Part shown: positions 37,441-46,262 of the stretch, one piece after another | Numbering within the stretch: position 1 is the stretch's first letter | Layout: each line of letters opens with the position of its first letter | Translations under genes and position numbers: made by a program | Notes under the pieces: model-generated | Database searches by the model: none | Told to the model about the DNA's origin: nothing | Seen by the model: only the letters and a program-made list of their open reading frames with translations | Assembly: GCF_001447995.1 (NCBI RefSeq) | Contig: NZ_LDPE01000002.1 | Location: 248,001-312,000, forward strand | DNA: 64,000 nt | Direction: 5' to 3' | DNA from: Maribacter dokdonensis DSW-8 | GTDB lineage: Bacteria > Bacteroidota > Bacteroidia > Flavobacteriales > Flavobacteriaceae

Positions 37441-39123
37441 TTACGTATTGAATATTTGTTTTAAAATTTTATCTGTAATAAGATATGTTGGTTTTACCCC
37501 AGTAGTTCCTAATCCGCCAGAAGCCAATGTACTACCGGTTTCCAAAGGGTTATCTGATGCATAATATGCATAACGTACTTTTACATCTTCTCCTATACTC
37601 TTTCTAATTTTTGAAGCACTCTGTATTGCTTTTTGGTAATGTACTCCCTCCATTTCCAGTCCAATAACGTTCCATGTAGACTTGTGAAAAAACTTTAGTA
37701 TGTCTTTGTTCTGAAGTGATGTTCCCAACACGGTTACCATAGTCCCTTCAAAAACCTTTAGACCATAACCCTCAAAATCCTTGGCACAAAGTTCATTATT
37801 AAATGGGTAATTATCTGCCGTACCTTCAAATATATGTGCAGATGGAATCATTAAATCTCCCTTGCCGCCTTCTAGTATACCCGCCTTACCCATAATGGAA
37901 ACAGAATCTACGTTAATCAACGACGAACCTCCCTTCTTGGTTACATATGGTTTCAACAACTCGTCTATCGTCTCATAAGCCTGTTCGCCAAATGCGTAAT
38001 CCATTACAAATATAACAGGTTTTTTATCATCTTGATTTTCTGAAAATTCGTACGAGCAGTTATTGGTTTTTATTTTCGCCGTATCAAAAATTTGCACATC
38101 AATATTGGTTCCTGATGTATCATCAATAGCGATCATACCATTTTCTTCTGCCAAATCAATAACCTTTTTTCTTAAAGCAGTGTTCCCAGAACTACTAAGT
38201 GCTTCAAAAATCTCTAAAGAATCAGTATTTGGAAATTCACTCTTTAAGGCTACTTTAGCAAATAAAGAATTCATTACACTGTGCATATTGGCAGAGATAA
38301 TATGAATTGGTCTTTGCAATAAATTATTTTTGGTCAGTACCTCTTTTATATTATTTGCCCATCGTTCACCATGAATATGATGCCCCAAACGCTCTCTTAA
38401 CAATGCACTGAACGTTATGGCTCTTTTTTCACCTGTTATTTCTTCATCTAAGGCTAATTTACCTAACCAATAAATTACTTTTAAAAAACGATCGGGATTG
38501 TCTTTGGTACTGAATTTTTTATACACCTCCAATATCTCTTCAAAGGATCTGCCCAAGATATTAGCGGTATGAATAATGGCAATTTCACGTTCAGATTGAG
38601 GCAATTCATCCTTTTGTACGGCATTTTCAAGCTTGGTCCAATCCCTGATGGTTTTATCTGTATCTGTTATAAGGACCTTTTTACATATTTTCTCAGATTC
38701 AATGAACAAAAATGTAAGGTGAGTTAGAATGTCATAAATATCTGATCGCCCCCTAGTAATTTCAATATTCATTTGCTCCTCATCTATTCGGTAGCAATTT
38801 CTTCTTCTCTTTGGTGGTATTATTGGGTTAATGTGTGAAATACCATACCCTTCATCTGAAGTTAAATTAATAAATGAGCACTGTTCTATACCTTCTGGCA
38901 ATCTTTCTAGGACATAAATGAGTCCGTTCAATTCTGCTTTTTCTTCACCTACGGAACCATATATTTCAGGTCTTAATTGTAGGAGTGCATTTTTTAAAGC
39001 TTCTCCCGATACTCCGTTCGGTTTATAAAAACCTCTATTGAACAAATGGCGCATGGTGATGTACATGCGTTCAATTGCATTTGTTGACTCTTGCGCCCTA
39101 GTAGTTGTAATTGCTTTTCCCAT
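37441..39123 (-). CDS. DUF6909 family protein, unknown function
   Basis: 560 residues, no signal peptide and no membrane segment. It matches the flavobacterial DUF6909 family. The C-terminal third (about 350-560) contains VIFVMDYAFGEQAYETIDELL, SVSIMGKAGILEGGKGDLMI and WNVIGLEMEGVHYQKAI; the last resembles the MEG motif of nucleoside phosphorylases, which binds the ribose, but the fold is not proven. The N-terminal part (RHLFNRGFYKPNGVSGEALKNALL) is not recognised. It abuts the Wzz-like gene with no gap, at the head of the polysaccharide locus. Confidence 0.75.
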   Translation of the reverse strand: MGKAITTTRAQESTNAIERMYITMRHLFNRGFYKPNGVSGEALKNALLQLRPEIYGSVGEEKAELNGLIYVLERLPEGIEQCSFINLTSDEGYGISHINPIIPPKRRRNCYRIDEEQMNIEITRGRSDIYDILTHLTFLFIESEKICKKVLITDTDKTIRDWTKLENAVQKDELPQSEREIAIIHTANILGRSFEEILEVYKKFSTKDNPDRFLKVIYWLGKLALDEEITGEKRAITFSALLRERLGHHIHGERWANNIKEVLTKNNLLQRPIHIISANMHSVMNSLFAKVALKSEFPNTDSLEIFEALSSSGNTALRKKVIDLAEENGMIAIDDTSGTNIDVQIFDTAKIKTNNCSYEFSENQDDKKPVIFVMDYAFGEQAYETIDELLKPYVTKKGGSSLINVDSVSIMGKAGILEGGKGDLMIPSAHIFEGTADNYPFNNELCAKDFEGYGLKVFEGTMVTVLGTSLQNKDILKFFHKSTWNVIGLEMEGVHYQKAIQSASKIRKSIGEDVKVRYAYYASDNPLETGSTLASGGLGTTGVKPTYLITDKILKQIFNT

Positions 39124-39169
39124 TGAATATTTCGAACGAAATTACGATTTATAATCTGTTATTAAAAAG

Positions 39170-40675
39170 TTAGCTATTGCTTAGCTTATATTTTGATAAA
39201 CCATCAGCAACTTTTCTATCATTGGATAATCTTTGTACTTTATTTTGTCCGCCAAGTTTGCCTATGGACTTCATATATTCCATAAAAGCCCCATGCTGTA
39301 CAGGTGTGATTTTTAATGTTTGTAATACCTTACCTACTATTAAATCGTAGTAATAGCTATTTTGTTGTTGCAAAGCCACATCTAACGTATTAATGAATTT
39401 CTCCATGTCACTTGGTAACTTTTCAAATTCAATGAACCATTCGTGATAGGGCAATTCGTCATGTTGAGGAACAATTTGTGGAGCTACCGTAAATTCGCTT
39501 ACACTTGCATCTGTAGCATTCGTAGCAACCAACATTGCTTCTTCAACTTCTTTAGCGATTACATGTTCTCCAAAGGCTGAAATAAAATGTTTAATACGTC
39601 CCGATACTACAATTTTAAAAGGGTCCTTTGAAATAAACCGAATGGTATCTCCTAAATTGTAGCCCCATAGTCCCGCATTTGTGGAAATAATCATTACATA
39701 ATCTACACCTAATTCTACATCTTTTAACGTAATTCGCTTGGGGTGTTCATTAAAGAATTCATCTGACTTTATGAATTCATAGAATATTCCCGCATCCAGG
39801 AGTAGCAACATTCCGCTTTCCTTCTGCGAATTTTGATAAGCAAAAAAACCCTCGCTTGCCGGAAAAAGTTCTATGCTGGCTACTTTTCTACCTATTAAGG
39901 CTTCAAACTTCTTTCTATAAGGCTCATAATTGACTCCGCCGTAAATAAAGAGTTCAAAATTTTTGAAAAGATCACCAACATACTCATTGGTATTTTCTTT
40001 AAGTTTTTCAAAATACATTTGTACCCAAGATGGTATACCCGCAATAACGGTCATATCCTCATTCTTGGTTTCTTCTACTATGGCATTAACCTTTGTTTCC
40101 CAATCTTCAATACAATTAGTTTCCCAACTGGGCATTCTATTCTTCTGTAAATAATTAGGAACGTAATGTGCAGATATACCTGAAAGTCTACCCAACTTCA
40201 CACCGTTCTTTTCTTGTAATACAGGACTTCCTTGTAAAAAAATCATTTTGCCAGTTACAAAATCGGCATTCCCGGTTTCATGTATATAATTGAGTATGGC
40301 ATTCCTAGAGGCTTTAACCTGTTCTTTTATACTCCCTTCAGTAATAGGAATATATTTTGCACCAGAAGTGGTACCAGAGGTTTTGGCAAAATAAAGTGGT
40401 TTACCGGGCCAAAGTATATTTTCTTGTCCTTCTACCGCCAAGTTTACATATGACTTTAGTTCTTCATAATCACGTACGGGTACTTGGGCAATGAAGTCGC
40501 TATGTTTTTTAATGGTTTTAAAATTATGGTCTTTACCAAACTTTGTTTCCGCTCCTTTGGCAATTAAACTTTTAAAAACCTTTTCTTGGGTCTCAATGGG
40601 GTTGTTTACCCATTTATTGGTCCTTTTGGCAATACGGTGCGCAAATATTTTAGCAGCAATGGTCTTTAAGGACAT
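39170..40675 (-). CDS. GH3-family adenylate-forming enzyme
   Basis: 501 residues, full length for bacterial members of the GH3 auxin-responsive-promoter family, which share the acyl-adenylate-forming fold of plant amido synthetases. The ATP-binding loop is YFAKTSGTTSGAKYIPITE; further blocks are PASEGFFAYQNS, NLGDTIRFISKDPFKIVVSGR and HVIAKEVEEAM. Plant enzymes join amino acids to acyl acids; the bacterial substrate is unknown. It lies between the M23 peptidase gene and DUF6909, in the same direction as the polysaccharide operon. Confidence 0.88.
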   Translation of the reverse strand: MSLKTIAAKIFAHRIAKRTNKWVNNPIETQEKVFKSLIAKGAETKFGKDHNFKTIKKHSDFIAQVPVRDYEELKSYVNLAVEGQENILWPGKPLYFAKTSGTTSGAKYIPITEGSIKEQVKASRNAILNYIHETGNADFVTGKMIFLQGSPVLQEKNGVKLGRLSGISAHYVPNYLQKNRMPSWETNCIEDWETKVNAIVEETKNEDMTVIAGIPSWVQMYFEKLKENTNEYVGDLFKNFELFIYGGVNYEPYRKKFEALIGRKVASIELFPASEGFFAYQNSQKESGMLLLLDAGIFYEFIKSDEFFNEHPKRITLKDVELGVDYVMIISTNAGLWGYNLGDTIRFISKDPFKIVVSGRIKHFISAFGEHVIAKEVEEAMLVATNATDASVSEFTVAPQIVPQHDELPYHEWFIEFEKLPSDMEKFINTLDVALQQQNSYYYDLIVGKVLQTLKITPVQHGAFMEYMKSIGKLGGQNKVQRLSNDRKVADGLSKYKLSNS

Positions 40676-40681
40676 TTTTTT

Positions 40682-41554
40682 TTAATTAAAGTCAATATAA
40701 TTGGTTGGATCAATAGGTGTACCATTGTCCCAAATTTCAAAATGTAAGTGTGGTCCGGTAGTAAGTTCTCCCGTATTACCAACAGCGGCAATTACCTCTC
40801 CCCCTCTTACGATATTACCTTGATATTTAGATAAAGAACCATTATGCTTATACACACTTAACAGTCCTCCTTCATGTTCTATAATAATAACATAACCAGT
40901 ATCGGCGGTCCACTCTGAAAATATTACGGTTCCATTTGCTACAGCTTTTACAGGACTATCGGTAACCGCAGTAACATCTACTGCATAATGCTTTTCATTG
41001 GGGTTAAACCCCATAGATATTGATCCGGTGACCGGAGTAAACAAAACCAAATTCTTTTTATCTATTGTACGCTCAAACAAGTTGTATTTATCTTCTAAAG
41101 CAACTTCGGCACGTAATAAGGAATCTTCCTTTATCGGACTTAAATCTACTGATGCCGGATCTAGTTTATATTGTTGAAATAGTGAATCTCTATTAACTAC
41201 GGTATTCTCTATATCTCCCTTTAAAACCATACGTATATTATCTAAATACTTATTGGTATAATTTAAGGTTCTAATGAGTGAATCCGTTTTATAGGTCAGT
41301 TCAGTGGCTTCCTTTTTTAGCCTGGTAGATGAATACCCTGGAATATATTCCCTTAACGGTGTAAAGGCTATCAATAAGGTGGTAAGCCCTATTAGACCGA
41401 TCATAAAAAGAGATCCCGTAACAAATACATTGAGCCTACTTAATTTAAAAGAAATCTTTTCTTCAAAAGTACTTTCATTTAGTATTACCAAACGGTACTT
41501 ATGCAGCAATTTACGTTTTATCTCCTTTCTTTTTTTGACTTTCTTTTTGGCCAT
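40682..41554 (-). CDS. M23-family metallopeptidase (LytM-like)
   Basis: 290 residues. A basic cytoplasmic start, one membrane helix at about 34-57 (VFVTGSLFMIGLIGLTTLLIAF), a coiled-coil-like stalk (about 75-170) and a LytM domain. The zinc ligands are seen in HYAVDV (His-x3-Asp) and in GPHLHFEIWD (His-x-His), so the peptidase is probably active in peptidoglycan remodelling. It is the first gene of the long minus-strand run toward the polysaccharide genes and overlaps nothing; the GH3 start lies 6 nt after it. Confidence 0.9.
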   Translation of the reverse strand: MAKKKVKKRKEIKRKLLHKYRLVILNESTFEEKISFKLSRLNVFVTGSLFMIGLIGLTTLLIAFTPLREYIPGYSSTRLKKEATELTYKTDSLIRTLNYTNKYLDNIRMVLKGDIENTVVNRDSLFQQYKLDPASVDLSPIKEDSLLRAEVALEDKYNLFERTIDKKNLVLFTPVTGSISMGFNPNEKHYAVDVTAVTDSPVKAVANGTVIFSEWTADTGYVIIIEHEGGLLSVYKHNGSLSKYQGNIVRGGEVIAAVGNTGELTTGPHLHFEIWDNGTPIDPTNYIDFN

Positions 41555-41559
41555 CTTAA

Positions 41560-41567
41560 CAAAGATA
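41560..41567 (-). promoter_or_regulatory. -7 promoter element (TATCTTTG) of M23 gene
   Basis: On the minus strand TATCTTTG ends 5 nt before the ATG at 41554, so the transcript would be nearly or fully leaderless. A -33 element is not clear. Confidence 0.4.
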
Positions 41568-41716
41568 AACTTAGAATTTAATTTTAAACCTATTCACTTA
41601 AGAAATATAACGGCAATTACGATAGCTTTTTGTTCGTATATACCCAAATTATAGTTAAAATATACAAACCATTAAACGTATTTGGATATACTGAAGATTT
41701 CTACAGTAGTTTTTAG

Positions 41717-41724
41717 TATCTTTG
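41717..41724 (+). promoter_or_regulatory. -7 promoter element (TATCTTTG) of tatA
   Basis: TATCTTTG lies 25 nt before the tatA ATG and matches the Bacteroidota -7 consensus exactly; no good -33 TTTG at the usual distance was seen. Confidence 0.45.
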
Positions 41725-41749
41725 AAATCCATATTTAAATTATAGTCTT

Positions 41750-41935
41750 ATGACATTCTTATCTACATTTTTGGCCATAGGCGCTCCACAAATAATATTA
41801 GTGGTAGTCGTAATTCTGCTATTATTCGGAGGAAAAAAGATTCCTGAACTTATGAGAGGTTTAGGTAGTGGAATCAAAGAATTTAAAGATGCCTCTAAAG
41901 AGGATGAACAATTAGGAGAAAAGAATAAGGAGTAA
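41750..41935 (+). CDS. tatA: Sec-independent protein translocase subunit TatA/TatE
   Basis: 61 residues, typical length. One membrane helix (about 11-28, [18 protein letters not shown]), the conserved [23 protein letters not shown] amphipathic helix after the hinge, and a short charged tail. TatA forms the pore of the twin-arginine pathway for folded proteins. It stands alone with its own promoter and terminator; tatC is not in the window. Confidence 0.95.
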   Translation: MTFLSTFLAIGAPQIILVVVVILLLFGGKKIPELMRGLGSGIKEFKDASKEDEQLGEKNKE

Positions 41936-41965
41936 TTACAAAATAAACTTCTTGTCAATCATTAT

Positions 41966-41990
41966 AAAGCCCTGTTAAACAGGGCTTTTT
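41966..41990 (+). terminator. Terminator after tatA
   Basis: AAAGCCCTG pairs with CAGGGCTTT around a short loop, followed by T residues. Confidence 0.9.
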
Positions 41991-42252
41991 GTATTTTTAA
42001 TATTCAATCTACACCTTCAATTAATTTGTACAAGGGTTTATTGATCAAGCGTTTAACAGCGCCCTTACAACGTAGGTAGCTACTGAATAATCTACATACA
42101 CGACAAAAAATACCTCTTTCACAACAATTAGTATTCAGAATACCCCTATAAATCTAATTTCGTTAAACAAACGGTACTAAAAACCTATGGCTAACCGTTT
42201 GAACTATACTTAACCCCCTGTTGAATTATTCATTCAGCTTAGATTTATATTT
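41991..42252. other. Intergenic region before the OmpA-family gene
   Basis: About 260 nt with no coding sequence. No hairpin, repeat or confident promoter was recognised; the region must contain the promoter of the OmpA-family gene. Confidence 0.5.
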
Positions 42253-44688
42253 ATGAGAAGTGTTTTAAATTTATTTTTTCTAGTATTTGTTCTATTTGCC
42301 CAAGCTCAGAATTTTGGAGATAATATAGAAGCAGATTTATCTCAAGAAAAGGAATATGGTACAAGAATGGTATCAGATTTTGAAGAGGAAGATAAGAAAG
42401 AATTTCAAAAAGCTGCAGAAGCAATACCGGTTCCCTACAGAGCTTTTAATAAGGTGGAGAACACAGAAAATGGCTACTACGTTATCTCTGGTACCTTCTC
42501 AAAAAGTAAAAATTTAAAGTCTCAAGTAAGAAAGCTTAACAAGAAGGGGTTTAATGCCGGTTACTTTCAAAATCCTGAAAATCAACTTTACTACGTTTAT
42601 CTAAATCATTATGACTCTTGGCGCGACGCTTTGGACGACTGCTCTTCAAAATTTGGCGGCAGATATGAAGATCAAGTTTGGGTACTTAAGATACTAGACG
42701 GAGAAACGGAGTCTTTGCTCAATATAGAAACTGTACCTGTTGAAGATGTTACTTATGATATGCTTAAAGAAACTACAACGGTAAATACTGAATCTAAAAC
42801 CAAACTTGTTAAAAGAGCCGATGAATATTTTGATAAAATGTGGTATGCTGAAGCAGCTAAGTTATACGAACAGGCATTATCAAAAGGAGAAAAATCATAT
42901 TCTTATGACGTATTAAAAAAAGCAGGAGATGCGCATTACTTCAATACTGACATGGAGAATGCATATAAGTGGTACAATATACTTTATACCAAATATGAAT
43001 CTGACATGGGCTTAGATTATTTATTTAAGTATGCTCATTCTCTAAAAGGTATTGGTAACTACAAAAGATCTAAAAGACTTTTAAAGTTATACAATAGAAA
43101 ACTTGCCGGTGAGGAAGTGGAGCAGCAAACCAAGCATAATGAAATTGTGTTGGACGGACTTCTTAGAATGGAAGAGAAATTTGATATAAATAACCTTAGT
43201 ATAAACTCAAAGTATTCAGAATTCTCACCAATGTATTATGGTGGTGATCAGATGGTATATGCCTCAGCAAAAGATTCATCCATTTTTAATACCAGAAGGT
43301 ATAAATGGAACAATCAGCCCTATTTAGATTTATTTGTAGCTAAGGTAAATGATGAAACCCAAGACTTTAAGAATGCACTTAAATTTTCAAAAAAAATAAA
43401 TACTAAATATCACGAAGCCTCAGTTGCCTTTTCACCGGATAATGAGACTATGTATTTTACCAGAAACAATTACGGTAAAAAACTAAAACGAGATAAAAAC
43501 GGCATTAATCACTTAAAGATATATAGATCTAGGAAGGTAAATGGCGAATGGTTAGAGGCAGAAGAAGTTTCATTTAATAGTGATGAGTACTCCACTGGTC
43601 ACCCAGCATTGAGTCCAGATGGAAAACAATTATACTTTGTATCGGATATGCCTGGTAGCATAGGGGAAACTGACATTTTCGTAGTAGACGTATTAGAAGA
43701 CGGCAGCTTTTCTTCGCCTAGAAATTTAGGTCCAGAAATAAATACCGAACATAAAGAAATGTTTCCATTTATTAATGACAAGAAATTGTATTTTTCATCA
43801 GATGGTCATGTAGGATTAGGCGGATTAGATGTATTTGAAGTAGCTTTTGATGATGAAGTTGGTTTCTTGGAAGTACGAAACGTTGGTAAACCGGTCAACA
43901 GTAAAAAAGATGACTTTTCATTCATTGTTGATGAAGAAACACAAAAGGGATACTTTGCTTCTAATCGTAGTGGCGGTAAGGGAGATGATGATATCTACTC
44001 ATTTAAAACCTTACAGATTGAGAAAATACCAACCAGTATTAACGCTATCTCAGGTATTGTTACGGAGTTGATTACTGGAGATTTAATGCCTAACGCATTG
44101 GTAGAACTACTAGATGAAAACAATATTAAACTAAAAGAAATGGAGACCGACGAGAATGGTAACTTCATTTTTGAAGACTTGGATGCCGATACTAGGTATG
44201 TATTAAGAACAACAAAGGGTTCTTATTTTGATGACACCAGAGAAGCCGCTACTAAAGAAAATGAAATTGTTAATGTAGATGTTTCCATGAGAAAACTGAA
44301 CGATATGATTGCTGTTGAAAATGGTATTAAGAAACTCAAAACAGAGATGATCCACTTTAACTTTGATAAATCATTCATTCGTAAAGATGCTGCTCTAGAA
44401 CTTGATAAATTAATAGCCGTTATGAACGATTCACCAAACATGGTCATTAAAATTGAATCTCATACAGATTCCAGGGGTGATGCCGTATACAACAAATACC
44501 TATCTGATAAACGTGCAAAATCTACAAGAGACTATATTATAGCTCAAGGTATTGATCCAAAACGTATAGAAAGTGCTATTGGTTATGGAGAAGAACGCTT
44601 AATCAATGAATGTGATGGTTCTGTTCGTTGTACAGAGGAGGAACACTACCTAAACCGTAGATCAGAATTCATTATCGTGAATATGTAA
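42253..44688 (+). CDS. OmpA-family protein with SPOR-like, TPR, PD40 and Cna-like segments
   Basis: 811 residues. Signal peptide MRSVLNLFFLVFVLFAQAQ. About 70-155 resembles a SPOR domain (YYVISGTFSKSKNLKSQVRKL, LYYVYLNHYDSWRDAL); 185-300 has TPR-like helices (ADEYFDKMWYAEAAKLYEQAL); 315-590 has PD40 propeller blades (HPALSPDGKQLYFVSDMPG, MFPFINDKKLYFSSDGH); 605-690 is a carboxypeptidase-regulatory-like domain; 705-811 is an OmpA peptidoglycan-binding domain (HFNFDKSFIRKDAALEL, IESHTDSRGDAVYN). It anchors in the outer membrane side of the periplasm and holds peptidoglycan. The layout recalls PorE-like T9SS accessory proteins, but SPOR at the N-terminus differs, so a T9SS role is unproven. Confidence 0.88.
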   Translation: MRSVLNLFFLVFVLFAQAQNFGDNIEADLSQEKEYGTRMVSDFEEEDKKEFQKAAEAIPVPYRAFNKVENTENGYYVISGTFSKSKNLKSQVRKLNKKGFNAGYFQNPENQLYYVYLNHYDSWRDALDDCSSKFGGRYEDQVWVLKILDGETESLLNIETVPVEDVTYDMLKETTTVNTESKTKLVKRADEYFDKMWYAEAAKLYEQALSKGEKSYSYDVLKKAGDAHYFNTDMENAYKWYNILYTKYESDMGLDYLFKYAHSLKGIGNYKRSKRLLKLYNRKLAGEEVEQQTKHNEIVLDGLLRMEEKFDINNLSINSKYSEFSPMYYGGDQMVYASAKDSSIFNTRRYKWNNQPYLDLFVAKVNDETQDFKNALKFSKKINTKYHEASVAFSPDNETMYFTRNNYGKKLKRDKNGINHLKIYRSRKVNGEWLEAEEVSFNSDEYSTGHPALSPDGKQLYFVSDMPGSIGETDIFVVDVLEDGSFSSPRNLGPEINTEHKEMFPFINDKKLYFSSDGHVGLGGLDVFEVAFDDEVGFLEVRNVGKPVNSKKDDFSFIVDEETQKGYFASNRSGGKGDDDIYSFKTLQIEKIPTSINAISGIVTELITGDLMPNALVELLDENNIKLKEMETDENGNFIFEDLDADTRYVLRTTKGSYFDDTREAATKENEIVNVDVSMRKLNDMIAVENGIKKLKTEMIHFNFDKSFIRKDAALELDKLIAVMNDSPNMVIKIESHTDSRGDAVYNKYLSDKRAKSTRDYIIAQGIDPKRIESAIGYGEERLINECDGSVRCTEEEHYLNRRSEFIIVNM

Positions 44689-44710
44689 TACAACTTTAAC
44701 TAAAATAATA

Positions 44711-44735
44711 AAACCCGCTAAATAGCGGGTTTTTT
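44711..44735 (+). terminator. Terminator after OmpA-family gene
   Basis: AAACCCGCT pairs with AGCGGGTTT around a 4-nt loop, followed by a T run. The 230 nt between it and the next gene show nothing else I can name. Confidence 0.92.
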
Positions 44736-44967
44736 GTTTTTAAACTCTTTTCTAATCTCTCTAAAAGCCACTTTAACCCATTTAATATACATTCTATCGA
44801 TCCAATAAAATAATGACACCGGTCGTTCATCTGATCTAATAACCGTTCATAGATTTTGGTTTTAAAAGGGTACAGTTGGTAGTAATAATTATCCTTTCAC
44901 CTAAACTATTCCATATAACTTTCTATTATGGTGAACTTTACACCCAGCAACAACTAATATATTGATT

Positions 44968-45144
44968 ATGGAAAAAATTACTCTAGTGAAGGAAATATAC
45001 ATTGAAGCTTTTAGAAATTGGAAAAGCTATATCTTAGAGCATTACTTCAAAGTATTCTCTTGGTTATGTTTTGTGTTGATTGCTTTTGCCATGTACGCAT
45101 TGATATACAGAGTATCTACCGGTTTTACATTTAGTAATCTATAA
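44968..45144 (+). CDS. DUF6747 small membrane protein
   Basis: 58 residues from the ATG at 44968; a TTG two codons upstream is less likely. Start MEKITLVKEIYIEAFRNW, then YILEHYFKVFSWLCFVLIAFAMYALIYRV with one membrane helix. It matches the flavobacterial DUF6747 family of unknown function. It stands alone with a terminator after it, 21 residues of the middle being hydrophobic, so it is an inner-membrane single-pass protein. Confidence 0.8.
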   Translation: MEKITLVKEIYIEAFRNWKSYILEHYFKVFSWLCFVLIAFAMYALIYRVSTGFTFSNL

Positions 45145-45189
45145 GACTGTATAATTTTAGGTTCTGAATAGTTGAACTTAATTCACATA

Positions 45190-45223
45190 AAAAAGGCTCA
45201 GGAGTTTCCTGAGCCTTTTTTAT
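45190..45223. terminator. Bidirectional terminator between DUF6747 and DUF4837 genes
   Basis: AAAAAGGCTCAGGA pairs with TCCTGAGCCTTTTT around a 3-nt loop, with A/T runs on both sides so that it works for both convergent genes. Confidence 0.92.
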
Positions 45224-45244
45224 TATATCATAATGAAATGGAAA

Positions 45245-46249
45245 TTAATTCTTTTGATCTCCTACATTGAATTGAACCGATTTCAATATCGCCTCTAACT
45301 CGAACATGTAATCTCTTTTCTTAGTTGCCGGTGCAAAAACAAAGCCTTCCAAGACCAACTTACGGTTGTTCTCCTTATCATTTATAATATAGGTCAAAAA
45401 TGGTCCTGCCATAGGGTATGCAGACATTTCCCAGATTCCCCTTACCTCTGCTGCCTTTTTACCAGAAACCTCAGCAGGAAAGACATATGGGGAAAAAGCC
45501 TTCTCCGTTATCATGTGGTTCTTTTTACCAGGTACATCTTCCCCGCCAATATAAAGACCGCCTATTGAATCTCTCATCTTAACAATGTCTTGAACAAAGG
45601 TAGAATCGTTCTTAAAGCTGTCCCAAGGCATGGTATACGCAATAATATTCATGTTCCCTTTTTGAATTTGGCGATCGATCCATACAAAATTATCCTCTTC
45701 TCTACCTACTCTATAAATGGAAGGAATTTTCATTGAAATATTAAACTTATCTTCAAGAGCCTTTTCCTTATTCAATGATTTCTCAAAACGTTTTTGAGCC
45801 TTACCAATTTCCAGAGCTTTATATTCCGCTATAAATTCTTTTGCCGTTTTATTGATGTTCTCAATAAGCTCTTCTTTATTATGCCCCTTAATAACACCTA
45901 CCTTTTGCGGTTTGGCATACATGTTAGATTTCATGTGGGCAATGTTCAGAGTGTCTTCCATAACATATAATACAGAACTCGTATTACGTATTGCGCCACT
46001 AAATATCTGTTGGGGAATTTGGGTTACGCTAAAAAGCGCCTCGTCCCATGTTAAGCCCTGTGCCGCTGCCGTATAATTTTCTCGTATGGCATCGCCTACG
46101 TTACTATTCCACAAATCATTATCAATTACAACCGTAAGGGTATTCATGGCACCTACAGATTCTGGTAAATAATCTGCCTTGCCTTCTTCTTTACAAGCTA
46201 TTGATAATCCTAAAGTTGCTAAAAAACAAAGTAATATTCTTTTTTTCAT
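45245..46249 (-). CDS. DUF4837 lipoprotein
   Basis: 334 residues. Lipoprotein signal with lipobox LSIAC (Cys19), then LPESVGAMNTLTVVIDNDLW and WDEALFSVTQIPQQIFSG, blocks typical of DUF4837, a Bacteroidota lipoprotein family of unknown function. The gene starts 13 nt after the stop of the lytic transglycosylase gene, so both are probably one operon concerned with the cell wall or outer membrane. Confidence 0.88.
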   Translation of the reverse strand: MKKRILLCFLATLGLSIACKEEGKADYLPESVGAMNTLTVVIDNDLWNSNVGDAIRENYTAAAQGLTWDEALFSVTQIPQQIFSGAIRNTSSVLYVMEDTLNIAHMKSNMYAKPQKVGVIKGHNKEELIENINKTAKEFIAEYKALEIGKAQKRFEKSLNKEKALEDKFNISMKIPSIYRVGREEDNFVWIDRQIQKGNMNIIAYTMPWDSFKNDSTFVQDIVKMRDSIGGLYIGGEDVPGKKNHMITEKAFSPYVFPAEVSGKKAAEVRGIWEMSAYPMAGPFLTYIINDKENNRKLVLEGFVFAPATKKRDYMFELEAILKSVQFNVGDQKN

Positions 46250-46262
46250 TTGGTGTTTTAAT

